The notes: a model not told the origin generated them from the sequence alone. Counted from the first letter of the stretch, positions 7,381 to 15,899 are shown. The stretch: 64,000 nucleotides of DNA from Eikenella halliae (GCF_001648475.1 NZ_LXSQ01000021.1:1-64000); one strand, 5' to 3'. Translations and numbers: made by a program.

Positions 7381-8121
7381 ATGACCACACCCGACAACAC
7401 CGTCCGCCTTTCCAAACGCATGGCCGAGCTCGGCCTCTGTTCGCGCCGCGAAGCCGATGCCTATATCGAGCGCGGCTGGGTGAGCGTGAACGGCGAGAAA
7501 GCCGTGCTCGGTCAAAAGGTGGGCGCGGGCGACCGCATCGAGCTGCACCGCGCTGCGCACGAAGAACAGGCCGGGCGGGTGACCATCCTGCTGCACAAGC
7601 CGGTGGGCTTCGTGAGCGGGCAGGCCGAAAAAGGCTACCGCAGCGCTGCCGAACTGGTTACCGCAGCCAACCATTGGCCGGAAGATCGCAGCCCGCAAAA
7701 GTTTAAAGCGGCACACCGCCACGGCCTCGCCCCCGCCGGAAGGCTGGATATCGATTCGGTCGGGTTGCTCGTGCTCACGCAAGACGGACGCGTGGCCAAA
7801 AGCCTGATCGGCGAAAACAGCGGCGTGGAAAAAGAATATCTGGTGCGCGTGAAGGGCAAACTTTCCGAAGAAGGCCTGCGCCTGTTGAACCACGGCCTGA
7901 AGCTGGACGGCGAAGCGTTGCGGCCGGCCAAGGTGTCGTGGCAAAACCAAGACCAGCTGCGCTTTGTGCTGAAACAGGGCAAAAAACGCCAAATCCGCCG
8001 CATGTGCGAGCTGGTGGGGCTGCGCGTGGTTGGGCTCAAGCGCATCCGCATCGGCAAGGTGAAACTCGGCGCGCTGCCGCCGGGGCAGTGGCGCTATCTG
8101 GCGCCGCACGAGCGGTTTTAA
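7381..8121 (+). CDS. rRNA pseudouridine synthase, RluF/RsuA family
   Basis: 246 residues. An S4 RNA-binding domain occupies about 1-60 (RLSKRMAELGLCSRREADAYI...WVSVNGE), followed by the RsuA-type catalytic domain: LLHKPVGFVSG, the catalytic motif GRLDIDSVGLLVLTQDG with the nucleophilic Asp, EKEYLVRVKG and KKRQIRRMCELVGL. Spacing and the S4 arrangement fit RluF, which modifies 23S rRNA at U2604 in E. coli, but RluB/RluE/RsuA relatives cannot be excluded by eye. Transcribed away from a paired uptake sequence and ended by another at 8138-8193. Confidence 0.87.
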   Translation: MTTPDNTVRLSKRMAELGLCSRREADAYIERGWVSVNGEKAVLGQKVGAGDRIELHRAAHEEQAGRVTILLHKPVGFVSGQAEKGYRSAAELVTAANHWPEDRSPQKFKAAHRHGLAPAGRLDIDSVGLLVLTQDGRVAKSLIGENSGVEKEYLVRVKGKLSEEGLRLLNHGLKLDGEALRPAKVSWQNQDQLRFVLKQGKKRQIRRMCELVGLRVVGLKRIRIGKVKLGALPPGQWRYLAPHERF

Positions 8122-8137
8122 CGGGAGTAGCATAAAA

Positions 8138-8198
8138 AGGCTACCTGAAAACGAGCACGCAGGCTTCTGCAAAGGCAAATTTTCAGGTAGCCTTTTTT
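8138..8198 (+). terminator. Uptake-sequence hairpin between the pseudouridine synthase gene and glnA
   Basis: AGGCTACCTGAA (8138-8149) pairs with its complement (8182-8193) followed by six T. The 32-base interior is the reverse complement, with substitutions, of the interior of the hairpin after glnA at 9746-9801, so glnA is flanked by inverted copies of one repeat. Confidence 0.75.
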
Positions 8199-8280
8199 GA
8201 TTTTTGCTATATACGCTCGGGCGGCGGCTGTGGCAAAATGCCCGCTTGATTTTATCCCCGCATATTTAAGGAGTGCCACC

Positions 8281-9699
8281 ATGTCCATCAGCAATGTAGT
8301 CCGCATGATTGAAGAAAACGATGTCCGTTTCGTTGATTTGCGATTCACCGACACCAAAGGCAAACAGCACCATTTCACCGTGCCCGCCGCCGTGGTGCTG
8401 GACGACCCGGAAGAATGGTTTGAAAACGGCCAGGCTTTCGACGGCTCGTCTATCGGCGGCTGGAAGGGCGTTCAGGCCTCCGATATGCTGCTGCGCCCCG
8501 ATCCGGCCACTGCCTTCATCGACCCCTTCTATGATGATGCCACTGTGGTGCTTACTTGCGACGTGATCGACCCGGCCAGCGGCCAGGGCTACGACCGCGA
8601 TCCGCGCTCCATCGCCCGCCGAGCCGAAGCCTATTTGAAAGCCAGCGGCGTGGGCGACACGGCCTATTTCGGCCCCGAGCCCGAATTTTTCGTGTTCGAC
8701 GGCATTGAGTTTGAAACCCATATGCACAAAGCCCGTTTCGAAATCAGCTCCGAAAGCGCCGCCTGGTCGAGCGGCCTGCATCTGGACGGTCAAAACACCG
8801 GCCACCGCCCGATGGTGAAAGGCGGCTACGCCCCCGTGGCGCCGGTGGATGCCGGGCAGGATTTGCGCTCCGCCATGGTCAACATCCTGCAGGAAATCGG
8901 CATTGAAGTGGAAGTGCACCACGGCGAGGTCGGCACCGGCAGCCAGATGGAAATCGGCACCAAATTCAGCACTTTGGTTCACCGTGCCGACCAAACCCAA
9001 GACATGAAATACGTGATCCACAACGTGGCGCACAACTTCGGCAAAACCGCCACCTTCATGCCCAAACCCTTGATGGGCGACAACGGTAGCGGCATGCATG
9101 TGCACCAATCCATTTGGAAAAACGGCCAAAACCTGTTTGCCGGCGACGGCTATGCCGGCTTGAGCGACACCGCCCTCTACTACATCGGCGGCATCATCAA
9201 GCACGCCAAAGCGCTGAATGCCATCGCCAACCCCTCCACCAACTCCTACAAACGCCTAGTGCCGCATTTTGAAGCGCCCACCAAGCTGGCCTATTCCGCC
9301 AAAAACCGTTCCGCCTCCATCCGCATCCCCACCGTGCACAGCGTGAAGGCCCGCCGCATCGAAGTGCGCTTCCCCGACCCCACCGCCAACCCCTACCTGG
9401 TGTTCGCCGCGTTGCTGATGGCCGGGCTGGACGGCATCCAAAACAAAATCCACCCCGGCGACCCGGCCGACAAAAACCTCTACGACCTGCCGCCGGAAGA
9501 GGATGTACTCGTGCCGACCGTATGCGCCTCTTTGGAAGAAGCCCTGGCCGCCCTCAAAGCCGACCACGAATTCCTCCTGCGCGGCGGCGTGTTCAGCCAA
9601 GACTGGATCAACAGCTACATCGCCTTCAAAGAAGAAGACGTGCGCCGCATCCGCATGGCGCCGCACCCGCTGGAATTTGAAATGTATTATTCGCTGTAA
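8281..9699 (+). CDS. glnA: Glutamine synthetase, type I
   Basis: 472 residues. It makes glutamine from glutamate, ammonia and ATP and works as a dodecamer. Start at MSISNVVRM, with AAGGAG 9 bases upstream; an open frame further upstream lacks a family match. Motifs in order: FDGSSIGGWKG, the metal-binding FGPEPEFFVFD, KPLMGDNGSGMHVHQS (latch and ATP site), NPSTNSYKRLVP, RSASIRIP, and the adenylylation site tyrosine in NLYDLPPEE. Presence of that tyrosine loop indicates GlnE-type control. Flanked on both sides by uptake-sequence hairpins. Confidence 0.98.
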   Translation: MSISNVVRMIEENDVRFVDLRFTDTKGKQHHFTVPAAVVLDDPEEWFENGQAFDGSSIGGWKGVQASDMLLRPDPATAFIDPFYDDATVVLTCDVIDPASGQGYDRDPRSIARRAEAYLKASGVGDTAYFGPEPEFFVFDGIEFETHMHKARFEISSESAAWSSGLHLDGQNTGHRPMVKGGYAPVAPVDAGQDLRSAMVNILQEIGIEVEVHHGEVGTGSQMEIGTKFSTLVHRADQTQDMKYVIHNVAHNFGKTATFMPKPLMGDNGSGMHVHQSIWKNGQNLFAGDGYAGLSDTALYYIGGIIKHAKALNAIANPSTNSYKRLVPHFEAPTKLAYSAKNRSASIRIPTVHSVKARRIEVRFPDPTANPYLVFAALLMAGLDGIQNKIHPGDPADKNLYDLPPEEDVLVPTVCASLEEALAALKADHEFLLRGGVFSQDWINSYIAFKEEDVRRIRMAPHPLEFEMYYSL

Positions 9700-9745
9700 G
9701 GCGGGCAAAAATTTAATGGCACACTAATCCTTGCCATACGATAAA

Positions 9746-9805
9746 AGGCTACCTGAAAAATTGGCTTCGCAGAAACCCGCGTGCTCGTTTTCAGGTAGCC
9801 TTTTT
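9746..9805 (+). terminator. Uptake-sequence hairpin after glnA
   Basis: AGGCTACCTGAA (9746-9757) and complement (9790-9801) plus T-run. Interior carries GGCTTCGCAGAAAC, also found at about 23679-23692, and GCGTGCTCGTT, shared in inverted form with 8138-8193. Confidence 0.8.
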
Positions 9806-9854
9806 GTGCCATGGAGCGAAGCAACTTTCGCTACGGCATGGGTTTGCCTTGCCG

Positions 9855-9958
9855 TATAGTGAATTAACAAAAACCAGTACAGCGTTGGCTCGCCTTGCCG
9901 TAACGTGTGTACTGTCTGCGGCTTGCCGCCTTGTCCTGATTTTTGTTAATTCACTATA
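9855..9958 (+). mobile_element. Correia-like element 2 (104 bp), inserted in an older copy
   Basis: Intact TATAGTGAATTAACAAAAAC / GTTTTTGTTAATTCACTATA-type ends. The left flank reads GGTTTGCCTTGCCG and the right flank TCCGTACTGCCTGCAGCCCGC; joined, they rebuild the core of another Correia-like element. The insertion point is a TA dinucleotide, as known for these elements. Confidence 0.9.
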
Positions 9959-10177
9959 TTTCCGTACTGCCTGCAGCCCGCCGCCTTATACCGAAAACCG
10001 ATTCGGCTTGCTAGATTTGCCCAAGCTGCGGCCTGTTGAATGTTTCAGGTAGCCTTTATTTTGCGGATGGGCGAGACAAAATGGCGGCAGATTGAGCAAA
10101 ATCGGATGGTTTGGAGCAGGAGAATGGCAGTATGATGCCGCCTGTTTTAAATTATCCCGGCAAGAAAAGGACACATC

Positions 10178-11122
10178 ATGGGCGCACGCCGCAAATTTCC
10201 GATTCCGCTCAGTTATTTCAGCACCACTATCGGCTTGTTCGCATTGGGTTTGTCGTGGCGCTACGGCGCAGTGGCAGGCCTGATGCCGGCTTGGCCGGGC
10301 GAGGGGCTGCTGGCGGCGGCGTTTGTAGTGTGGCTGGTGCTGGTGGCGGCTTATGTGTGCAAGATATTGGCTTATCGCGATGAGTTTTTAAGCGATTTAA
10401 CCGATTTGGTGCAATGCTGCTTTCTCAGCGCCATCCCGATTACCACCATCTTGGCAGGCATTGCCGGGCTGCCCTATGCCGCCGGGGCGGCACGCGTGCT
10501 GGTGTATGCCGGCATTGCCGGGCAGCTGGCGTTTGCCATGTATCGTGCTGCCGGGCTGTGGCGCGGGCTGCATAACTTGGCCGCCACCACACCGGTGATT
10601 TATCTGCCTACGGTGGCCACCAATTTTGTGAGCGCCACGGCGCTGGGCGTGCTCGGGTTGCATGATTATGCGGTGTTGTTTTTCGGCGCGGGGCTGCTGT
10701 CTTGGTTTAGCCTGGAGGCGGCGATTTTGGGCAGGCTGCGCACGGAGGCGGAGATTGCGCCGCAGGTGCGCGGGATAGTGGGCATCCAGCTTGCGCCGGC
10801 TTTTGTGGGCTGCGGGGCGTATTTTGTGGTGAACGGCGGCGCCATCGACCTGTTTGCGCTGGCCTTGATGGGCTATGGCTGTTTGCAGTTTCTGCTTTTG
10901 CTGCGCCTGCTGGGCTGGTTTGCCGAGGGCGGGTTTAGCATGAGCTGGTGGGGTTTCTCGTTCGGCTTGGCGGCCATGTGCGGCTGCGGGCTGCACCTGC
11001 TGGCCGCAGGCAAGATGATATGGCTGGGCACAGCATTGGCGCTAAGCGGCTCGGCCGGGGTGGCGCTGTTGTTGGCGGGAACGCTGTATTTGGTGTGGCA
11101 GGGGCGGTTTTTGGTGCGTTAG
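10178..11122 (+). CDS. tehA: TehA/SLAC1-family membrane transporter
   Basis: 314 residues with about ten hydrophobic helices along the whole length, the fold of the TehA/SLAC1 channel family. The beginning FPIPLSYFSTTIGLFALGLSWR matches the family's first helix, and the conserved helix-5-like region TPVIYLPTVATNFVSA is present. Members move anions or dicarboxylates; tellurite resistance is the historical name. Ribosome-binding site AAGGA 8 bases before ATG. Convergent with the asparaginase gene, and both end at the uptake-sequence hairpin at 11145-11183. Confidence 0.88.
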   Translation: MGARRKFPIPLSYFSTTIGLFALGLSWRYGAVAGLMPAWPGEGLLAAAFVVWLVLVAAYVCKILAYRDEFLSDLTDLVQCCFLSAIPITTILAGIAGLPYAAGAARVLVYAGIAGQLAFAMYRAAGLWRGLHNLAATTPVIYLPTVATNFVSATALGVLGLHDYAVLFFGAGLLSWFSLEAAILGRLRTEAEIAPQVRGIVGIQLAPAFVGCGAYFVVNGGAIDLFALALMGYGCLQFLLLLRLLGWFAEGGFSMSWWGFSFGLAAMCGCGLHLLAAGKMIWLGTALALSGSAGVALLLAGTLYLVWQGRFLVR

Positions 11123-11144
11123 GCTGCTTATGTCCTTGTTGTAA

Positions 11145-11187
11145 AGGCTACCTGAAAACGGTTGATACGGTTTCAGGTAGCCTTTTT
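11145..11187. terminator. Bidirectional uptake-sequence terminator between tehA and ansA
   Basis: AGGCTACCTGAA (11145-11156) and complement (11172-11183), with A-run on the left and T-run on the right, placed between convergent genes. Confidence 0.8.
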
Positions 11188-11203
11188 GTAGCGGAGGAAG
11201 GTG

Positions 11204-12151
11204 TCAGAGCAAATCCAATTGCACTAAAGCCTGTTGCAGCTGCTCGGCCGTCCAGTGGTTGCCGGCGGCGAGGGTCATGAGGGCGGTGGCGGTTTCGATA
11301 TTGCATTTGCCGCCGCCCACTGCGCCGGCCTGGCGCAGGGCGTTGCCTTGGGCGTAGGCGGTGCCGGTGCGGCCGTGGTGGGCTTGGCTGATGTTGAGTA
11401 ACAGGCCGCCGTTTTGAGTGAAGTGTTGCACGGCGGCGAGCAATTCGGGGTTGGCGGGGGCGTGGCCTTGGCCGTAGGAAAGCAGGATGGCGGCTTCTTG
11501 GGGGAAGTGGCGCAGGCTGTGGGCGATTTGCTCGGGGCTGCTGCCGGGGGTGAGCAGGTGGCTGCACACGCGGGCGTTGGGGTTGAAGCGGATGGGCAGG
11601 CCGCTGAGGCGGCGGGGCGGGGTGTTTGGCTGCCAGGTGTTGAAGTGGGCGTTGTCGAAGCCTTGGTCGAGCTCGGTGCTGCATTTGCTGCTGCCGATAG
11701 CGGGGTAGAGCCGGCCGCCGAAGGCGATAACGGTGCCGTGCAGTTGGGGGTTTTGCAGGGCGGAGACGGCGGTTTGCAGGTTGGCGGGGGCATCGCTATC
11801 GGCGGCGTGGTAGGGCTTTTGCGCGCCGGTGAGGACGATGGGCTTGCCGCCGTTGTCGAGCGCAAGGGCGAGGAGGTTGGCGGTGTAGGCGAGGGTGTCG
11901 GTGCCGTGCAAGACGAGGATGCCGTCGTGCTCGGGCAGGGCGGCTTGCAGGATGGCGAGCCATTGGGCCCAATGCTGGGGGGTGATGTTGGAGCTGTCGA
12001 TCAGGGGTTGGCAGATATGCCAGTGGAACACGGCTTGTTCGGCGTAGGGCTGCAGGGCTTGTTCGGCAAGCTGGGCATCGGGAATGAGGCCGTTGGGGCT
12101 GGGCTTCATGCCGATGGTGCCGCCGGTGTAGAGGACGAAGATTTTTTGCAT
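11204..12151 (-). CDS. ansA: L-asparaginase, cytoplasmic type (AnsA-like)
   Basis: 315 residues. It hydrolyses asparagine to aspartate and ammonia. Both active-site signatures are present: IFVLYTGGTIGMKPS at the N-terminus with the nucleophilic Thr, and GILVLHGTDTLAYTA at about 98-112 with the second Thr-Asp pair. No signal peptide, so cytoplasmic type I. The C-terminal domain contains LLNISQAHHGRTGTAYAQG. Distance to other genes suggests a single-gene unit. Confidence 0.94.
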   Translation of the reverse strand: MQKIFVLYTGGTIGMKPSPNGLIPDAQLAEQALQPYAEQAVFHWHICQPLIDSSNITPQHWAQWLAILQAALPEHDGILVLHGTDTLAYTANLLALALDNGGKPIVLTGAQKPYHAADSDAPANLQTAVSALQNPQLHGTVIAFGGRLYPAIGSSKCSTELDQGFDNAHFNTWQPNTPPRRLSGLPIRFNPNARVCSHLLTPGSSPEQIAHSLRHFPQEAAILLSYGQGHAPANPELLAAVQHFTQNGGLLLNISQAHHGRTGTAYAQGNALRQAGAVGGGKCNIETATALMTLAAGNHWTAEQLQQALVQLDLL

Positions 12152-12184
12152 ATTGGCTTTTCCGGGAAAGAAGGTGGGCGGGAG

Positions 12185-12234
12185 AGGCTACCTGAAAATG
12201 CGGCCAAACGGGCTTGGCGGTTTCCAGGTAGCCT
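12185..12234 (-). repeat. Imperfect uptake-sequence pair after the truncated duplicate
   Basis: AGGCTACCTGAA at 12185-12196 and TCCAGGTAGCCT at about 12223-12234, one mismatch in the second arm. Confidence 0.6.
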
Positions 12235-12242
12235 TTATGGGC

Positions 12243-12362
12243 TTAGAACAAACGTTGGCGGCGGCTGATTTTGAAGCCGTGGCCTTGGCTGTTGATGCAA
12301 ACCATGCCGCTGGTTTGGCTGGTGCATTGCCAGCCGTTGCCGCGCAGGGTTTGTCCGTATAC
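12243..12362 (-). pseudogene. Truncated duplicate of the DUF6636 gene (3' end only)
   Basis: Read on the minus strand this stretch encodes YGQTLRGNGWQCTS, then an MVCINSQGHGFKIS-like segment and RRQRLF before TAA, matching the last ~39 residues of the neighbouring DUF6636 protein with several substitutions. Homology stops abruptly at the codon before YGQT; there is no start codon or signal peptide. It is a broken tandem copy about 250 bases downstream of the intact gene. Confidence 0.85.
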
Positions 12363-12416
12363 GTTTGGCTTTGCCTGGCAGAAAGCTGCCTTGCGGGGAA
12401 GCGGCGATACGGCAAA

Positions 12417-12473
12417 AGGCTACCTGAAAGTGGACTCTGCGGTTTTTGCGGAGCTGGGCATTTCAGGTAGCCT
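12417..12473 (-). terminator. Uptake-sequence hairpin after the DUF6636 gene
   Basis: AGGCTACCTGAA (12417-12428) and complement (12462-12473), 26 bases past the stop of the intact gene and separating it from its truncated copy. Confidence 0.65.
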
Positions 12474-12498
12474 TTCTTTATTTGCGTTAAGTTCGGGT

Positions 12499-12894
12499 TT
12501 AGAACAAACGTTGGCGGCGGCTGCTGATTTCAAAGCCTTGGCCTCGGCTGTTGGAGCAGGTCATGCCGGTGGTTTTGCTGGTGCATTGCCAGCCGTTGCC
12601 GCGCAGGGTTTGGCCATAGGGCAGCACGCGGTGTTCGTCGTTGAAGATGGTGTCGCCGGCGCATACGATTTGGGCACCATTGCGTGAAAGGCTGAAGCGG
12701 CCGCCCCAATCAAGCTCGCAATCGCGCGGTTTGGGGCGGATGGGGCGGGCAGGCTCGCGGATTTCGCATTCTACCGCGCCGGGGGCGTCGCCGGGCACGC
12801 AGTGAACATTGCCGCTGGGGCTGCGGAAGCCTTCGGCTTGGGCAAAGCCAGCAGCAAGCAGAAGGGCTGCGGCGGCAAAGGGTAGGGTGCGCAT
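12499..12894 (-). CDS. Secreted DUF6636-type protein
   Basis: 131 residues beginning MRTLPFAAAALLLAAGFAQA, a clear cleavable signal peptide, so a small periplasmic or secreted protein. The start was set at this Met because AGGAG lies just upstream. The mature part contains FRSPSGNVHCVPGD, the DCELDWGG region and YGQTLRGNGWQC, with six cysteines that could form disulphides. This pattern fits DUF6636-like proteins; function is unknown. A 3' fragment of a second copy follows. Confidence 0.75.
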   Translation of the reverse strand: MRTLPFAAAALLLAAGFAQAEGFRSPSGNVHCVPGDAPGAVECEIREPARPIRPKPRDCELDWGGRFSLSRNGAQIVCAGDTIFNDEHRVLPYGQTLRGNGWQCTSKTTGMTCSNSRGQGFEISSRRQRLF

Positions 12895-13027
12895 GGATTG
12901 CTCCTGATAAGTTATCAAATGAAAGGAGCGGTAATTCTATCCCAAGGTTTGTTTGGGTGGAAGCGGGTATGGCTGGGGAAGCTTGGTTTCAGATAGCCTT
13001 CGGTGCGGCCAAGGGCTACCTGAAAAT

Positions 13028-14107
13028 TTACAGCACGGCCTGCGGATAGGCGCCGATGATTTTGACGAAGGCGGCGCGTTCGGCGAGGGCTTCGAGGGCG
13101 GGCTGGATTTGGGGGCTGTCGGTGTGGCCTTCGATGTCGATAAAGAAGACGTAGTCCCACAGGCCGGCGCGGCTGGGGCGGCTTTCGAGCTTGGTCATGG
13201 AGATACCGTGCTCGGAGAAGGGCTGGAGCAGGCGGTGTACGGTGCCGGGGCGGTTGGGGGCGGAGACGATGAGGGAGGTTTTGTCGTGGCCGGAGGGCTG
13301 GGTGCGGTTGTGGCCGAAGATGAGGAAACGGGTGGTGTTGTTGGGCTCGTCTTCGATGTTGGCGGCGAGTTTGGCCAGATGGTAATGCTCGGCGGCGGCC
13401 TGGCCGGCAATGGCAGCGGCTTGCGGCTCGGCGGCGGCGAGGCGGGCGGCTTCGGCGTTGCTGGCCACGGAAATGCGGGTGGCGTGGGGCAGGTGGCGGT
13501 TGAGCCATTCGTGGCATTGAGCCAGCGCTTGGGCGTGGGCATACACTTTTTCCGGCTGCCCGTTAGCGCCGGGCTGCTGCAATAAATGATGCTGGATGCG
13601 CAGGAGCACTTCGCCGCAGGCGCGCAGGGGGGTGGAAACCATGAGGTCGAGGGTGCGGCCGACCGGGCCTTCGGTGGAGTTTTCCACGGGGGCGACGGCA
13701 TAATCGGCCTGGCGGGCTTCCACCAGGCGGAAGCATTCGTCGATGGAGGGACAGGGCCGGGTGCGGGCGGCGTGGCCGAAGTGCTTCACGGCGGCTTGTT
13801 GGGTGAAGGTGGCTTCGGGGCCGAGGTAGGCGATGGTGAGCGGGCGTTCTACAGCGAGGCATTCGCTCATGATTTCGCGGAACAGGCGGGCGACGGCTTC
13901 GTCGGGCAGGAGGCCGGCGGCGGTTTGGTTCAGGCTTTGAATGCGCTGCAACACTTGGGCTTCGCGCTCGGGGCGGTAGACGATGCCGGTGCCTTTGAGC
14001 TCGCCGATGGCGCGGGCGTGGGCGGCGCGTTGGTTGAGCAGGCTGAGGATTTCGGCGTCGATGGCGTCGATGGCCTGGCGGTGGGGGGCAAGGGATTGGT
14101 CTGGCAT
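13028..14107 (-). CDS. pheA: Bifunctional chorismate mutase / prephenate dehydratase
   Basis: 359 residues. Converts chorismate to prephenate and then to phenylpyruvate for phenylalanine synthesis. AroQ-type mutase at about 1-90 (IDAIDAEILSLLNQRAAHAR, RPEREAQVLQRI), dehydratase at about 95-275 (AYLGPEATFTQQAA, PVENSTEGPVGRTLD with the catalytic Thr region, NNTTRFLIFG), and an ACT regulatory domain from about 283 (SLIVSAPNRPGTVHRLLQPF, KLESRPSRAGLWDYVFF) that binds phenylalanine for feedback inhibition. Shine-Dalgarno AAAGG upstream. Single gene. Confidence 0.96.
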   Translation of the reverse strand: MPDQSLAPHRQAIDAIDAEILSLLNQRAAHARAIGELKGTGIVYRPEREAQVLQRIQSLNQTAAGLLPDEAVARLFREIMSECLAVERPLTIAYLGPEATFTQQAAVKHFGHAARTRPCPSIDECFRLVEARQADYAVAPVENSTEGPVGRTLDLMVSTPLRACGEVLLRIQHHLLQQPGANGQPEKVYAHAQALAQCHEWLNRHLPHATRISVASNAEAARLAAAEPQAAAIAGQAAAEHYHLAKLAANIEDEPNNTTRFLIFGHNRTQPSGHDKTSLIVSAPNRPGTVHRLLQPFSEHGISMTKLESRPSRAGLWDYVFFIDIEGHTDSPQIQPALEALAERAAFVKIIGAYPQAVL

Positions 14108-14423
14108 GGCGCGGCCTTTGTGCGGGTTGGGGATGGGCTGATTGTATAGCAGATTGGCGTCTTGTTGATACCAGTTGGGCCAAGGCTACAGCGGAAGTGA
14201 AGTGAGCTTGTTATAGCGCAGAAAAACGGGGTGTTGGTGTGGGGCTGAATGTTTTCAGGTAGCCTTTAAGCGGGCGGGAGGCTACCTGAAAAGCGTTGCG
14301 GGAAAAGTTGGGCAAAGGCTGCCTAAGGCTAGGGTAAAACGTTTATAATCCCGCGTTTTCAGGTAGCCTTTGTTGCTAGAGGCGGCCGCTTCAACCTAAA
14401 GATTAAAGAAATTCAACTGAAAC
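14108..14423. other. Divergent intergenic region between pheA and murA
   Basis: 316 bases with uptake sequences near 14254, 14278 and 14358 and a perfect TATAAT at 14344-14349 that may be the -10 of the murA promoter; no good -35 is seen at the right distance. No gene. Confidence 0.55.
14344..14349 (+). promoter_or_regulatory. Candidate -10 element for murA
   Basis: Exact TATAAT, 75 bases before the murA start. No matching -35 was found, so support is partial. Confidence 0.4.
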
Positions 14424-15677
14424 ATGGACAAACTGAAAATTACCGGCAACGGCCCGTTGCACGGCGAAATCGTGATTTCCGGCGCGAAAAACGCTGCCCT
14501 GCCGCTGATGTGCGCCGGGCTTTTAACTGAAGATATTTTGCATTTGACCAACGTGCCGATGCTGGCTGATGTGAAAACCACGCACAAACTCCTGCAAGGT
14601 ATGGGCGCGGAAGTGGAAAGCGATGGCGTGAGCGAATTCAAAATCAACGGCGGCACGGTAAACAATACTTGCGCACCGTATGAATTGGTAAAAACCATGC
14701 GTGCTTCCATTTTGGTGCTCGGCCCTACGCTGGCGCGTTTCGGCGAGGCAGAAGTGAGCCTGCCCGGCGGCTGCGCCATCGGCTCGCGGCCGGTGGACCA
14801 GCACTTGAAAGGGCTGGAAACCCTGGGCGCGGAAATCGTGATCGAGCACGGTTATGTGAAGGCGCGCGGCAAGCTCAAAGGCGCGCGCGTGGTGATGGAC
14901 ATGGTGACCGTGGGCGGCACGGAAAACCTGCTGATGGCGGCCACGCTGGCCGAAGGCACCACCGTGCTGGAAAACTGCGCGGTGGAGCCGGAAGTGGTGG
15001 ATTTGGCCGAATGCCTGGTGAAAATGGGCGCGAAAATCAGCGGCATCGGCACGCCCTCTATGACCATCGAAGGCGTGGAAAAGCTGCACGGCTGCACCCA
15101 CAGCGTGGTGCCCGACCGCATTGAAGCGGGCACTTTCCTCTGCGCCGTGGCCATGACCGGTGGGCAGGTGCGCCTGCAAAATGCCGCGCCGAAAACCATG
15201 GAGGCGGTATTGGACAAGCTGGTGGAAGCCGGGGCGGACATCCAAACCGGCGAAAACTGGATTGAAATCAAAATGGCGCAGCGCCCGAGGGCAGTGGACG
15301 TGCGCACCGTGCCGCATCCGGGCTTTCCCACCGATATGCAGGCGCAGTTTATGGCGATGAACGCGGTGGCCGAGGGCAGCAGCCGAGTGGTGGAAACCAT
15401 TTTTGAAAACCGCTTTATGCACGTGCCCGAGCTCAACCGCATGGGCGCGCAAATCAGCGCAGAGGGCAACACTGCACTGGTAAAAGGCGTGGAGAGGCTT
15501 TCCGGCGCCACCGTGATGGCCACTGACTTGCGTGCTTCGGCCAGCCTGGTGATTGCCGGCTTGGTGGCTGACGGCGACACCATCGTGGAGCGCATCTACC
15601 ACTTGGATCGCGGCTACGAGCATATCGAAGAGAAGCTGAGCAAAGTGGGCGCGAAAATCGAACGGTTGAAACAGTAG
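14424..15677 (+). CDS. murA: UDP-N-acetylglucosamine 1-carboxyvinyltransferase
   Basis: 417 residues, the standard MurA length. It transfers enolpyruvate from PEP to UDP-GlcNAc, the committed step of peptidoglycan synthesis. N-terminal GPLHGEIVISGAKNAALP (with the conserved Lys-Asn pair), the catalytic cysteine in LPGGCAIGSRPVDQHL (the fosfomycin target), GGTENLLMAATLAEG, and the C-terminal DLRASASLVIAGLVADG are all present. The catalytic residue is Cys rather than Asp, so fosfomycin sensitivity at the target level is expected. A Correia-like element begins 8 bases after the stop. Confidence 0.98.
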   Translation: MDKLKITGNGPLHGEIVISGAKNAALPLMCAGLLTEDILHLTNVPMLADVKTTHKLLQGMGAEVESDGVSEFKINGGTVNNTCAPYELVKTMRASILVLGPTLARFGEAEVSLPGGCAIGSRPVDQHLKGLETLGAEIVIEHGYVKARGKLKGARVVMDMVTVGGTENLLMAATLAEGTTVLENCAVEPEVVDLAECLVKMGAKISGIGTPSMTIEGVEKLHGCTHSVVPDRIEAGTFLCAVAMTGGQVRLQNAAPKTMEAVLDKLVEAGADIQTGENWIEIKMAQRPRAVDVRTVPHPGFPTDMQAQFMAMNAVAEGSSRVVETIFENRFMHVPELNRMGAQISAEGNTALVKGVERLSGATVMATDLRASASLVIAGLVADGDTIVERIYHLDRGYEHIEEKLSKVGAKIERLKQ

Positions 15678-15684
15678 GCACTTT

Positions 15685-15789
15685 TATAGTGAATTAACAA
15701 AAATCAGGACAAGGCGACGAGCCGCAGACAGTACAGATAGTACGGCAAGGCGAGGCAACGCTGTACTGGTTTAAATGTAATTCACTATA
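15685..15789 (-). mobile_element. Correia-like element 3 (105 bp)
   Basis: Complete copy in the reverse orientation, 8 bases after the murA stop. Left end TATAGTGAATTAACAAAAATCAGG, right end TTCACTATA. The right sub-terminal region reads GGTTTAAATGTAATTCAC, a hybrid between the AACAAAAACC and TTTAAATTTAA subtypes. Confidence 0.9.
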
Positions 15790-15795
15790 CAGCAA

Positions 15796-15846
15796 AGGCT
15801 ACCTGAAAAACCAACCGTAGGGTTTTCAGGTAGCCTCAAGCATCAG
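15796..15846. terminator. Uptake-sequence hairpin downstream of murA
   Basis: AGGCTACCTGAA (15796-15807) and complement (15835-15846), between convergent genes. Confidence 0.65.
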
Positions 15847-15862
15847 GAAGCAAAAACAGCCC

Positions 15863-15889
15863 GATATTCGGGCTGTTTTCCAATCTTTT
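15863..15889 (-). terminator. Intrinsic terminator of the small secreted protein gene
   Basis: AAAACAGCCCGA with TCGGGCTGTTTT forms a tight GC stem; on the minus strand it ends in a T-run. It lies 11 bases past the stop at 15900 and is not made of uptake sequences. Confidence 0.8.
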
Positions 15890-15899
15890 CCGGTTTGGA

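Larger units (their letters stand above)
9700..10177. other. 478-base intergenic region with a nested mobile repeat
   Basis: Contains the glnA terminator, a Correia-like element at 9855-9958 set inside an older decayed copy (about 9841-10000), and an uptake sequence near 10042. No gene is visible. Confidence 0.75.
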
